A program made the position numbers and the translations under genes. Positions 29,468 through 37,177 of a DNA stretch of 64,000 nucleotides are shown here, in pieces. Under the pieces are notes generated by a model. That model ran no database searches, had not been told where the DNA came from, and saw only the letters and a program-made list of their open reading frames with translations. The stretch lies in NCBI GenBank assembly GCA_023412475.1, contig JAEYNR010000093.1, positions 5,523 through 69,522 of the forward strand. The letters run 5' to 3'. The stretch comes from Fibrobacterota bacterium. Its GTDB lineage: Bacteria > Fibrobacterota > Chitinivibrionia > Chitinivibrionales > Chitinispirillaceae. Within the stretch, counting starts at the first letter, position 1; each line of letters begins with the position of its first letter.

Positions 29468-30334
29468 TTAGATGTCGATATTCCAGATTTTACGTATAAA
29501 AAATCCTATACCGAAAGTAACCGAGGCTACTCCAAGGCTTATCAGCGCCATCTCCAGAAAACGCTTGAGAAAGGGAAGTTCCATGGCTACAGAAACATAA
29601 TAGGTGAAAAGTGCAATTATGATCATCACCGTCAGAAGAGTGATGGACAGTGCTATTAATGGTTCGGATATGAACATAAATGGCATGATTAGGGCGATGA
29701 CTGTGAAAACGTAGGCGATTCCGGTATAAACTGATGCTTTTACCGGGTTTTTACTCCCTTTTTCTGATTTGGTTGAGAGGTATTCGGAAGCGGCCATCGA
29801 AAGTGATGCGGCAATCCCGGTAATCATACCGGTGAGAGCAACTAATCTGGAGTTCTGAAGTGCCAAAGAAAACCCTGCCAGCGCCCCTGTCAGTTCGACC
29901 AGCGCATCGTTGAGGCCTAAAACTATCGATCCCACATAACTTAACCTCTCCTCATCTATTAAGGAAATAAGCTTTTGCTCATGCTCATTTTCCTCCGCTT
30001 CGATTCTGGCAGCTTCCGGGATCTCTTTGATAATATTTCTATATTTATTCTGCGCCTTGTCTTCATTTTTCTCCATCAGCTTGATACCAAAGGTAAGTCC
30101 AAGAATTCTGGAGATAAGATAATACCACCATATTTTAAGCAATGATGGTTTAACTTCTGTGTTTGTGTATTTTTTCCAGACTTGATAATGTCTGAGCTCA
30201 TCGTTAGCTATCTTCTCAAGCACTTCGCGGTTATGTTCATTTTTTTCGATGTCAGCAAGTTTTTTATATATATGATACTCAGAAATTTCATTACGTTGAG
30301 ATATTAAAAGAAACGCTAAAATCTTGCTGTCCAT
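29468..30334 (-). CDS. rubrerythrin/ferritin-like - VIT1/CCC1 fusion (iron/manganese transporter)
   Basis: 288 residues from ATG 30334, chosen for GGAGG 6 bases upstream. Residues 1 to about 130 form a ferritin-like bundle with metal-ligand candidates in NEISEYHIYKKLADIE and NDELRHYQVW (ExxH type) and EAEENEHEQKLI. The rest is a VIT1/CCC1 transport domain: GLNDALVELTGALAGFSLAL, then MAASEYLSTKSE, and three more hydrophobic helices. In related fusions (MbfA type) the soluble bundle senses or delivers iron to the membrane exporter. Inner-membrane location. Substrate, iron or manganese, is inference. Confidence 0.88.
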   Translation of the reverse strand: MDSKILAFLLISQRNEISEYHIYKKLADIEKNEHNREVLEKIANDELRHYQVWKKYTNTEVKPSLLKIWWYYLISRILGLTFGIKLMEKNEDKAQNKYRNIIKEIPEAARIEAEENEHEQKLISLIDEERLSYVGSIVLGLNDALVELTGALAGFSLALQNSRLVALTGMITGIAASLSMAASEYLSTKSEKGSKNPVKASVYTGIAYVFTVIALIMPFMFISEPLIALSITLLTVMIIIALFTYYVSVAMELPFLKRFLEMALISLGVASVTFGIGFFIRKIWNIDI

Positions 30335-30710
30335 AGAGAACCTCCGGGCAAAAATGCAATGGTCTGAGAAATACACCAATTTTTTTGCTAAAGATAATTG
30401 ATAGCATGATGTAATATAATGATATTAATTATAACCTTAAATCTGAATCGGATGGTTTGTCACTGTCGTTCTTTAAGCGTATTGTATCCGGTGCAAAGCC
30501 ACCTGTTTACTGTATACCGCTTTCCCTGACGTGATATCTGCTCCGTTGCCTTGATCCTGAGGTTTTTGATATAGAGCCTGGACATATCACTCTTTGGATA
30601 TGTCCGTGCTTTGGAAAACCCCAGTCTTCTTGAGGAGGCAGTGCATTTCATCGCCAATTAATATCCGAATCAGGTTAAATTAAGGGAATCTTTGCTGTGA
30701 GGAGAGTTTT
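30335..30710. repeat. intergenic region with one copy of a 104-bp repeat (30576-30679)
   Basis: Bases 30576-30679 match 36777-36880 in the same orientation, about 80% by eye: GGACATATCAC, TTTGGATATG, CCGTGCTTT, CATC, AATTAAT and AGGTTAAA are shared. On the minus strand both copies read as a short related peptide (SKARxYPKxDMS), so they may be fragments of a lost gene. The rest holds the GAGGAGAG ribosome site of the GH16 gene. Confidence 0.6.
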
Positions 30711-32357
30711 ATGGAAAATCTGCGGATTTTAGGCTTGATAGTGCTGATTTTGCTGGCGGGAGTAAAAATGCACATCTTCGCCCAGGATTGGGTACTGGTG
30801 TGGTCCGATGAGTTTAACAGTCCAGGTTTGCCGGATGAAAGTAAATGGTCCTATGATGTGGGTGGAGGTGGATGGGGAAACAATGAACTGCAGTATTATA
30901 CATCGAAGCGTGGGGAAAATGCACGCATAGAAGACAGCACCCTGATAATTGAAATGCGTAAAGAGGCTTTCCAGGGAAAAGACTATACTTCTGCCAGGCT
31001 GGTATCTAAAAACAAAGGTGACTGGCTTTATGGACGGGTAGAGGTACGTGCAAAGCTTCCTTCAGGAAAAGGTACATGGCCGGCTATATGGATGCTTCCT
31101 ACCGATTGGGAATATGGCGAGTGGCCTGCAAGTGGTGAGATCGACATTATGGAACATGTCGGTTACGATCCTGGAGTAATTCATGCTACTGTGCATACTG
31201 CTGATCTCAATCACACAAAAGGGACTCAGGTGGGTAAGAGTATTACTGTTGATGATTGCTCCGATCAGTTTCATCTTTATTCAATTGAATGGTCCGAAGA
31301 TCACATTGATGCATTTGTCGATGGAATCAAATATTTCACTTTTGATAACAGGGGTGAAGGGCATGAGACCTGGCCTTTTGACAAAAGATTTCATCTCCTG
31401 CTGAACACCGCATTTGGTGGAGACTGGGGTGGGGCACAGGGCATCGATAATTCAATAGCTTCAGCCAAATTCTATATCGATTACGTGCGGGTGTATCAGA
31501 AATCTGAAAGTGGCCCGGTCTTACTTACTGTAAACAGTACACCAGGTGGAAAGGTAATAATCGATCCGGAGAAGAGGGAGTATCTTTCCGGAGAGAAGGT
31601 TGTAGTTTTGGCAGATGCAGATTCCGGATATGAATTTCAGTCATGGACAGGAGATTATTATTCGACTTCAAATCCTTTATCCTTTGTGGTCATTGGCAAC
31701 ACTTCCTTAAAAGCAAATTTCTGTCTAAAAGGAGAAATGGTGATTAACGGAGGATTTGATGATGGCCTCAACTCATGGTCACAATGGAGCAACACTGGAA
31801 CCGCTTCCACCAGAGAGGTTAGTGATGGCAGCTATAAAATCAGCATTTCTTCGGCTGGAGATAACGACTGGGATCTTCAGTTGAGTCAGGCCGGGATGAA
31901 AATGATTGCAGGTAACAGGTACCGGATCAGTTTCAGAGTCTGGGCCCAGACTGAGCGGACAATTACTGTAAGAGTAAATATGACAGTTCCACCGCACAGT
32001 GCCTGGTATTCAAAGGTGGTTTCCATAAACAATAAACCGGAAACGTATGTATATGAATTTATTATGACCGATCAGAATGATGACAATGCCAGAATAGAGT
32101 TTGACTTTGGAAAGTATGCGGTAACCACATATATCGATGATGTAAGTCTTAAGAATCTCAGCACAACAACGGTAAGCGATTTGCCACCGGACTACACGAA
32201 AGGATATTTGAGAGTTAGCAGGAGTCCTGCAAAGTATCTGGTAATAGAAAGGGAATCTGTAAGAAGCTGTGTTGATCTGATAGGGAGGCGTATTACAGAG
32301 GGTTCTTCTATACACAGGGTTAATCGGCTTGCCAGGGGGATATATGTGGAGCCTTGA
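30711..32357 (+). CDS. secreted GH16 beta-glucanase with InlB-like and CBM4/9-type domains
   Basis: 548 residues with GAGGAGAG upstream of the ATG. Signal peptide to about residue 24. GH16 catalytic domain about 27-265: WSDEFNSPGLPDESKW at the N-terminus, nucleophile-acid motif GEIDIME (Glu143, Asp145, Glu148), then VDYVRVY-like ending. A short divergent InlB B-repeat (about 270-340; YEFQSWTGDYYS) and a CBM4_9 beta-sandwich (about 345-485; NGGFDDGLNSW) follow, with a short sorting-like C-terminal strand region. Probably cleaves laminarin-type beta-1,3(1,4)-glucans outside the cell. Stands alone, with a long repeat-rich region downstream. Confidence 0.93.
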   Translation: MENLRILGLIVLILLAGVKMHIFAQDWVLVWSDEFNSPGLPDESKWSYDVGGGGWGNNELQYYTSKRGENARIEDSTLIIEMRKEAFQGKDYTSARLVSKNKGDWLYGRVEVRAKLPSGKGTWPAIWMLPTDWEYGEWPASGEIDIMEHVGYDPGVIHATVHTADLNHTKGTQVGKSITVDDCSDQFHLYSIEWSEDHIDAFVDGIKYFTFDNRGEGHETWPFDKRFHLLLNTAFGGDWGGAQGIDNSIASAKFYIDYVRVYQKSESGPVLLTVNSTPGGKVIIDPEKREYLSGEKVVVLADADSGYEFQSWTGDYYSTSNPLSFVVIGNTSLKANFCLKGEMVINGGFDDGLNSWSQWSNTGTASTREVSDGSYKISISSAGDNDWDLQLSQAGMKMIAGNRYRISFRVWAQTERTITVRVNMTVPPHSAWYSKVVSINNKPETYVYEFIMTDQNDDNARIEFDFGKYAVTTYIDDVSLKNLSTTTVSDLPPDYTKGYLRVSRSPAKYLVIERESVRSCVDLIGRRITEGSSIHRVNRLARGIYVEP

Positions 32358-32431
32358 TTTTTCTGGCTGTCCACTTTATAAGGGAGGAAGAATTTATTTA
32401 TTCGTGGTAAGTAATATTTCATAGGAAATAT

Positions 32432-32532
32432 CGGATATGATGTGGATATGGATATCGATATCGACAACGACAACGACAACGACAACGATAACGATAAAGA
32501 TAACGATAACGATAACGATAACGGATATGATG
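32432..32532. repeat. hexanucleotide microsatellite flanked by an 11-bp direct repeat
   Basis: Twelve degenerate GAYAWC units run from 32451 to 32522: GATATC twice, GACAAC four times, then mainly GATAAC. CGGATATGATG occurs just before (32432-32442) and directly after (32522-32532) the tract. Non-coding, 75 bases after the GH16 stop. The minus-strand reading that yields a Ser-Leu run is an artefact. Confidence 0.8.
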
Positions 32533-32811
32533 AGTTGGTTAAAGCGACATTTGAACTTAATGTTAACAACAAAAAATAATTACTATACCGCAAGGATTGT
32601 AAATGTGAAACAGCATCACTGAGAAAATTTGCAAACAAGTGTCACAGGTTGCGAAAGCTTTTAACCACAGAATTTATTCTCTCAGGTATAAGACTATTCT
32701 CCAAAGGCAGGCTTGGGGACGATTTATGCAAGCGTGCCCCCTTTTTCGATTCAGATAACAGTAGATTTCTGCTCTGCCAGGGGTACCTGGAGCCCGGAAT
32801 TGCACTCCCGA

Positions 32812-32992
32812 AGCCCGGGGAAGTGCTAAACGAGCCCGGGGAAGTGCTAAACGAGGGCGGGCAACGCTAAACGAGGGCGGGCAACTCTAAACGATGCCGG
32901 GGAAGTGCTAAACGATGCCGGGCAACTGATAAACGATGCCGGGCAACTGATAAACGAGGCTTCGGCAACTGATAAACGAGGCTTCGGGGCCT
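32812..32992. repeat. GC-rich minisatellite, about nine 20-22-bp tandem units
   Basis: Units such as AGCCCGGGGAAGTGCTAAACG, ATGCCGGGCAACTGATAAACG and AGGCTTCGGCAACTGATAAACG follow one another without spacers. CTAAACG or ATAAACG is constant while the first half varies. More GC-rich than its surroundings. The absence of spacers rules out CRISPR. No protein-coding frame runs through it with support. Confidence 0.8.
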
Positions 32993-33178
32993 AAAAATGC
33001 GGAACTCGGGACACATAAAAGAACCCGGCGAACCGGTAATTTGCCTTTTGGATCCCAATAACTGGTTACAATGAATACTCCTTCCCGGGCAAATATCTCT
33101 GGTGTCTGTCCCTTTCTTTTCTTTACTTCGAAATTCATTATTCGGTATTCGTTATTCGATATTTTTTCCCGTCATTTT

Positions 33179-33650
33179 CCCAGGCCTGAGAGCCTGGGCT
33201 GTTATAAGCCGCTCTTTCAGAGCTAAAAAAGAATTGAAAACAGGAAGTTGTACTCAAGGCAGTAGAAATATAAAGGTCTTCAGGACAATAGAAGGGCTTA
33301 ACCTTTATAACCGCACAGGGCATTGACGGTGCTGAAATATTATGCCCTTTCAGGGCTGGTAGAATGTAAAATCCTCCTTTTTCCCCTCTTGATAAGGGGG
33401 ACGCTTCTACGCAGGTAGGATTTCATTAACAAACTATTGCGTTTACATCGATCCCTACAAGAATACCCAAATAAATCCAGACAATTTCACCGGGCAATCT
33501 CAAAAAGAATGACCTGTAAATCCCAAAAAGTATCATCTCAGAATATGAACCAACGTGCAGATTTCAGCCCTGAAGGGGCGCCATATAACAGCCCGGGCAG
33601 AATGCCCGGGTTGCTGATGTATCAATGTGTTAACAAGCCCTGAAGGGGCG
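33179..33650. repeat. REP-like palindromic repeats
   Basis: Three related palindromic units: 33179-33198 (CCCAGGC...GCCTGGG) with a neighbouring half-site; 33325-33350 (ATGCCCTTTCAGGGC); and 33566-33650. The last has AGCCCTGAAGGGGCG twice (33566-33580, 33636-33650) around the hairpin CCCGGGCA (33592-33599) / TGCCCGGG (33603-33610). Such GC-rich hairpins in AT-rich intergenic DNA resemble REP elements moved by RAYT-type transposases, none of which is in the window. Confidence 0.65.
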
Positions 33651-34086
33651 GGATAAGGGAACGAATAACGAATAACGAATAACGAATGAGGAATGAGAAA
33701 TTTCTGAAATCAGAAATCAAAGAAATCGGGATTCAGGGGTAAATTTGTTATGTTGGGTTTTGTTTATTAGTTGTTAAAAAGATGCTTTTCTTCTGTTTTG
33801 TATCAAGTATGTATCTAAGTTCAGGTTAAGCAGAGCCGTACTGTTAGAAGATGATTGGTTTTAATGGTTCAAAACGCAATTTTTCAGTACTTGTTCTTTT
33901 TTCTTTACTTCGAAATTCATTATTCGAAATTCGTTACTCGTTATTTTTTCTTATCACCCCCTTCTTTCTGCCACAGGCAATATGGAAAAGAAAATTCGAT
34001 ATCGAATAGAATGTGTTGATTTATCATCAGATAGCTCAGTAGTAACCGATTTCTACCCGGCATGACTTTTGTAGAATAATGTTTTC
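33651..34086. repeat. intergenic region with GAATAAC tandem repeat and ATTCG-type run
   Basis: GAATAAC is repeated in tandem at about 33664-33688. An ATTCGAAATTCATTATTCG type run occurs at 33905-33945, matching 33127-33165. No gene recognised up to the metallophosphoesterase ATG at 34087, and no clear ribosome site there. Confidence 0.6.
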
Positions 34087-34980
34087 ATGGAAACAAAAAT
34101 TGATTTCACTAAAGCAACCGTCTCGAAAAAAACCCAAGGTGACACTATCAGAAATAATGTTAATTTCCGAAAAAAAACGATTATACTGGTTATTGCAGCT
34201 CTGTTTATATTGTCAGGACTCTATTGTTTTATAGAACCATTCTGGATAGAACAGAAGGTTTATGTGATAACCCATCCTGATATCCCGGTTTCATTTGACA
34301 ATGCCAGAATTGTTTTCCTTACAGATATTCATCATGGCAGATTCTTTTCAAGATCAAGAGTCAGAAATATGGTAAAACAGGTCAACAAACTTGATGCTCA
34401 ACTGATACTTCTGGGGGGAGATTATGTGGAGGGAAGACCTGATTACATAGAGGGCTGTTTTGAAGAATTGGGTAATTTATCGGCTGAGCTGGGAATTTAT
34501 GGGGTTCTGGGTAATCATGATCATTGGCAGGGAGCAGGCAGAACGCGGGAGGCAATGGCAAAACATGGTATCCACTCAATCGATAATAATGCTTTCTGGA
34601 TCCAGAAAGATGGACAAAGCATAAGGGTAGGGGGAGTGGGTGATTATTGTGAGGATGTGCAGAATCTTGAAATCACCACAGATAAAACCCTGGAGAGCGA
34701 CTTTGTGCTTCTGGTTTCACACAGCCCGGACTACGCGCTGGATATAACTGGTGATAAAGTGGATTTGCTTCTGTCAGGGCATACTCATGGCGGGCAGGTT
34801 ACCCTCTTTGGCCTACATGCTCCGAGGGTTCCATCCCGGTATGGGCAGAGATTTCGCACGGGAAAGACAATGGTTAACACAATTTCGGCGATCATTTCCA
34901 ATGGTATCGGTACGGTCTTATTGCCAATCCGGTTTTTTGCACGACCACAGATAGTGATTATTCAGTTGGAGACATCGTAG
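34087..34980 (+). CDS. membrane-anchored metallophosphoesterase (YaeI-like)
   Basis: 297 residues. N-terminal cytoplasmic tail, one membrane anchor (about 28-48; TIILVIAALFILSGLYCF), then a calcineurin-like phosphoesterase with all metal motifs: TDIHHGRF, GGDYVEGRP, GNHDHW and GHTHGGQV. Members of this group hydrolyse lipid or nucleotide phosphoesters (YaeI acts on UDP-diacylglucosamine-type lipids). It stands alone, followed by sbcD 460 bases later. The substrate is not decided by sequence. Confidence 0.88.
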   Translation: METKIDFTKATVSKKTQGDTIRNNVNFRKKTIILVIAALFILSGLYCFIEPFWIEQKVYVITHPDIPVSFDNARIVFLTDIHHGRFFSRSRVRNMVKQVNKLDAQLILLGGDYVEGRPDYIEGCFEELGNLSAELGIYGVLGNHDHWQGAGRTREAMAKHGIHSIDNNAFWIQKDGQSIRVGGVGDYCEDVQNLEITTDKTLESDFVLLVSHSPDYALDITGDKVDLLLSGHTHGGQVTLFGLHAPRVPSRYGQRFRTGKTMVNTISAIISNGIGTVLLPIRFFARPQIVIIQLETS

Positions 34981-35443
34981 AGAGCTCAGGGAAGGAATCC
35001 CAGAGGTGGATGGGGAATTACCAGTCACGCTCAGGGCTTCGCACTGCATTGAACTACTACCTGATCATCGTTGGCAATCAGGTCTGATTGTTTTTTTAAG
35101 GGAAAGGAATTCTGATGGCTAATGTTCCTTAGAACCAAAAAACACTACTCCCTGATCACAATAGGCAAAACCATTATTAATTCAACGGCAAAGAAAATCT
35201 CATAGCACACTTCTGAACTTTCTTTATGCTATAATGCTCCCGCTACATGCACTTCCAAACGTTTTCTGGCGTACTATGGTGATAGCATTGTTGAATATCG
35301 AATAATGTGGCGCCCAGACGAAGTCAATCTCCAGCAAATCTTAAAGGACTCATACCACAAACAACAACTCCCATTCAGCCAAAACATTTATATTCCTGTT
35401 TTCATATTCCTGACAACACAAATCTCAATTTCAGAGTTCAATA
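34981..35443. other. intergenic region with a weak terminator-like hairpin
   Basis: ACCTGAT (35059-35065) and ATCAGGT (35077-35083) form a 7-bp stem with an 11-base loop, followed after seven bases by T7 at 35091-35097. This might end the metallophosphoesterase transcript but the spacing is poor. Nothing else recognised. Confidence 0.35.
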
Positions 35444-36691
35444 ATGAAAGTTCTTCATTCCTCAGACTGGCATATCGGTCGTGCTCTCTATGAAAAAAAA
35501 CGGTATAGGGAGTTCGAGATGTTCTTAAACTGGTTGCTTCAGGCCATTAACCAGCAAAACATCGATGTGTTTCTGGTAGCTGGTGATGTTTTTGATACAA
35601 GTACTCCTGGTAACCGTTCTCAGGAGATCTATTATCGTTTCTTGTATCAGGTTGGCTCCTGCTCCTGTTGCAGGCATGTGGTTGTGATTGCCGGGAATCA
35701 TGATTCTCCCTCCTTTTTAAGTGCCCCAAAGGATCTGTTAAAGGCCTTGAATGTCCATGTGATCGGATCTGCCTCTGAAAATTATGAAGATGAAGTGCTG
35801 GTTCTTAAAGATAAAGATGATCTGCCGGAGTTGATTGTTTGTGCAGTTCCGCACCTAAGAGATCGTGATATTCGTCTGGCCCAACCTGGGGAGAGCATAG
35901 AGGAGAAAGAGAAAAAACTGACCGAAGGAATACGCACACACTATTTCAATGTATGTGAAGCAGCAGAGCTCAAACGCAAAGAACTGAAAGTTGAGATTCC
36001 CATTATTGCCACAGGACATCTTTTTACTGCTGGGGGTAAAACGACCGATGGAGATGGAGTTCGTGATCTGTATGTGGGGTCTCTGGCCCACCTGACAGTT
36101 GATGTTTTCCCCTCCTGTATTGATTATCTGGCCCTGGGCCATCTTCATATGCCACAAAAGGTGAGTGATTCAGATATGATACGTTATAGTGGGGCTCCGT
36201 TACAGATGAGTTTTGGAGAGGCAAAACAGCAGAAAAGTGTTTGCATGATAGAATTTGAGGACAGATCCCCAACGGTATCTCTTATCAAGGTGCCAGTATT
36301 TCAGATACTTGAAAGTATTAAAGGCACATGGGAGCAAATCGAAAAACGAATCACAGAATTATTGAATATGGAAAGTAGTGTCTGGGTGGAAGTTATCTAT
36401 GAGGGAGATGAGGTGATTGGTAATTTACGGGAGCGTCTGGATACTCTGGTTTGTGGATCAGGAATTGAGATTCTGCGTGTAAAGAACAGCCATATAATAA
36501 ACATGGTTCTCAATCAGAAATTTGAAGAAGAATGTCTGGATGATCTGAGTATGGATGACGTTTTTGAACGTTGTCTGGACATTAACGAAGTACCTGTTGA
36601 GCAGAGAGCAGAGTTACTGAATGCTTATCAGGAAATCATCATCTCTTTAAATGAAGAGGATAAGCTGGAAACCAGTTTAGAATTGCAATGA
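35444..36691 (+). CDS. sbcD: exonuclease SbcCD subunit D
   Basis: 415 residues, normal length. N-terminal Mre11-type nuclease with LHSSDWHIGRALYEKKR, AGDVFDTSTPG, VIAGNHDSP, ATGHLFTAGG and LGHLHMPQKV, all dimetal-binding motifs. The C-terminal capping and SbcC-binding domain follows (about 300-415). With SbcC it cuts hairpin and protein-blocked DNA ends in the cytoplasm. sbcC follows in the same direction but 486 bases away, an unusually wide gap filled with two repeat elements; the pair is normally adjacent. A stretch before the ATG lacks a clear ribosome site. Confidence 0.95.
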   Translation: MKVLHSSDWHIGRALYEKKRYREFEMFLNWLLQAINQQNIDVFLVAGDVFDTSTPGNRSQEIYYRFLYQVGSCSCCRHVVVIAGNHDSPSFLSAPKDLLKALNVHVIGSASENYEDEVLVLKDKDDLPELIVCAVPHLRDRDIRLAQPGESIEEKEKKLTEGIRTHYFNVCEAAELKRKELKVEIPIIATGHLFTAGGKTTDGDGVRDLYVGSLAHLTVDVFPSCIDYLALGHLHMPQKVSDSDMIRYSGAPLQMSFGEAKQQKSVCMIEFEDRSPTVSLIKVPVFQILESIKGTWEQIEKRITELLNMESSVWVEVIYEGDEVIGNLRERLDTLVCGSGIEILRVKNSHIINMVLNQKFEEECLDDLSMDDVFERCLDINEVPVEQRAELLNAYQEIIISLNEEDKLETSLELQ

Positions 36692-36776
36692 AAGTGTTGT
36701 TTTAAAATTAAACCTAAATCAGACGATTACTTGACGCGATCTGCTTCGCCGCCTTGGAATCCTGTGACTTTCGAAA

Positions 36777-36880
36777 GCTTGGACATATCACCTTTTGGAT
36801 ATGCCCGTGCTTTCGAAATCCCAATCTTCTCAAGACGGCTGTGCATCTCATCATCAATTAATCGTCCAAATTAGGTTAAA
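36777..36880. repeat. second copy of the 104-bp repeat
   Basis: Matches 30576-30679 in the same orientation. Lies between sbcD and sbcC. On the minus strand it reads MHSRLEKIGISKARAYPKG and further, a protein-like peptide; the first copy has the related SKARTYPKSDMS. It could be the remains of a small gene or a mobile element fragment. Confidence 0.65.
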
Positions 36881-36909
36881 GTTTATTATTCCGGCAATTA
36901 ATTGTTACT

Positions 36910-37110
36910 CAGTTATCTAATCGGAAAAAACTATGAACTATCAATATATAATCAGAAGGAAATTCTAAATCACAAATCTGAAATCCTAAACAAATTCTAA
37001 ATTCTAAACCGGGAATAAGAGTGTTTCAATGTAAGTTAGATCTTTGTTCCTACTTCTTATTTCCCTGTTCTTGTTTCGAATTTCGATTTTCGAATTTCAT
37101 GCTTATTACT
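36910..37110 (-). repeat. inverted copy of the AT-rich interspersed element
   Basis: Its reverse complement matches 42251-42427 block by block: AATAAGCATGAAATTCG, ACACTCTTATTCCC, GTTTAGAATT, TTTGTTTAGGATT, GATTTGTGATTTAGAATTTC and TCCGATTAGATAACTGAG. A third copy is at 5296-5430. No open frame is shared, so it is probably a non-coding repeat. Confidence 0.7.
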
Positions 37111-37177
37111 TTAAAAATAATGGAAATAGTTATTGGGAATTGTTTAGGAATTTCGAAACATTGTTCTGAGAAATATT

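Noticed and set aside
30460..30657. Minus-strand 65-codon frame upstream of the GH16 gene
   Set aside because: Only the part inside the 104-bp repeat looks protein-like; no start signal. Treated as repeat.
32192..32638. Minus-strand reading frame with a long Ser-Leu run
   Set aside because: Produced by translating the hexamer microsatellite and the antisense of the GH16 gene end; no ribosome site or family.
32812..32992. Tandem 20-22 bp units considered as a CRISPR array
   Set aside because: Units follow one another directly with no spacers, and no cas gene is in the window.
32649..33138. Reading frames on both strands through the minisatellite
   Set aside because: They are by-products of the tandem repeat and have no start signal or conserved domain.
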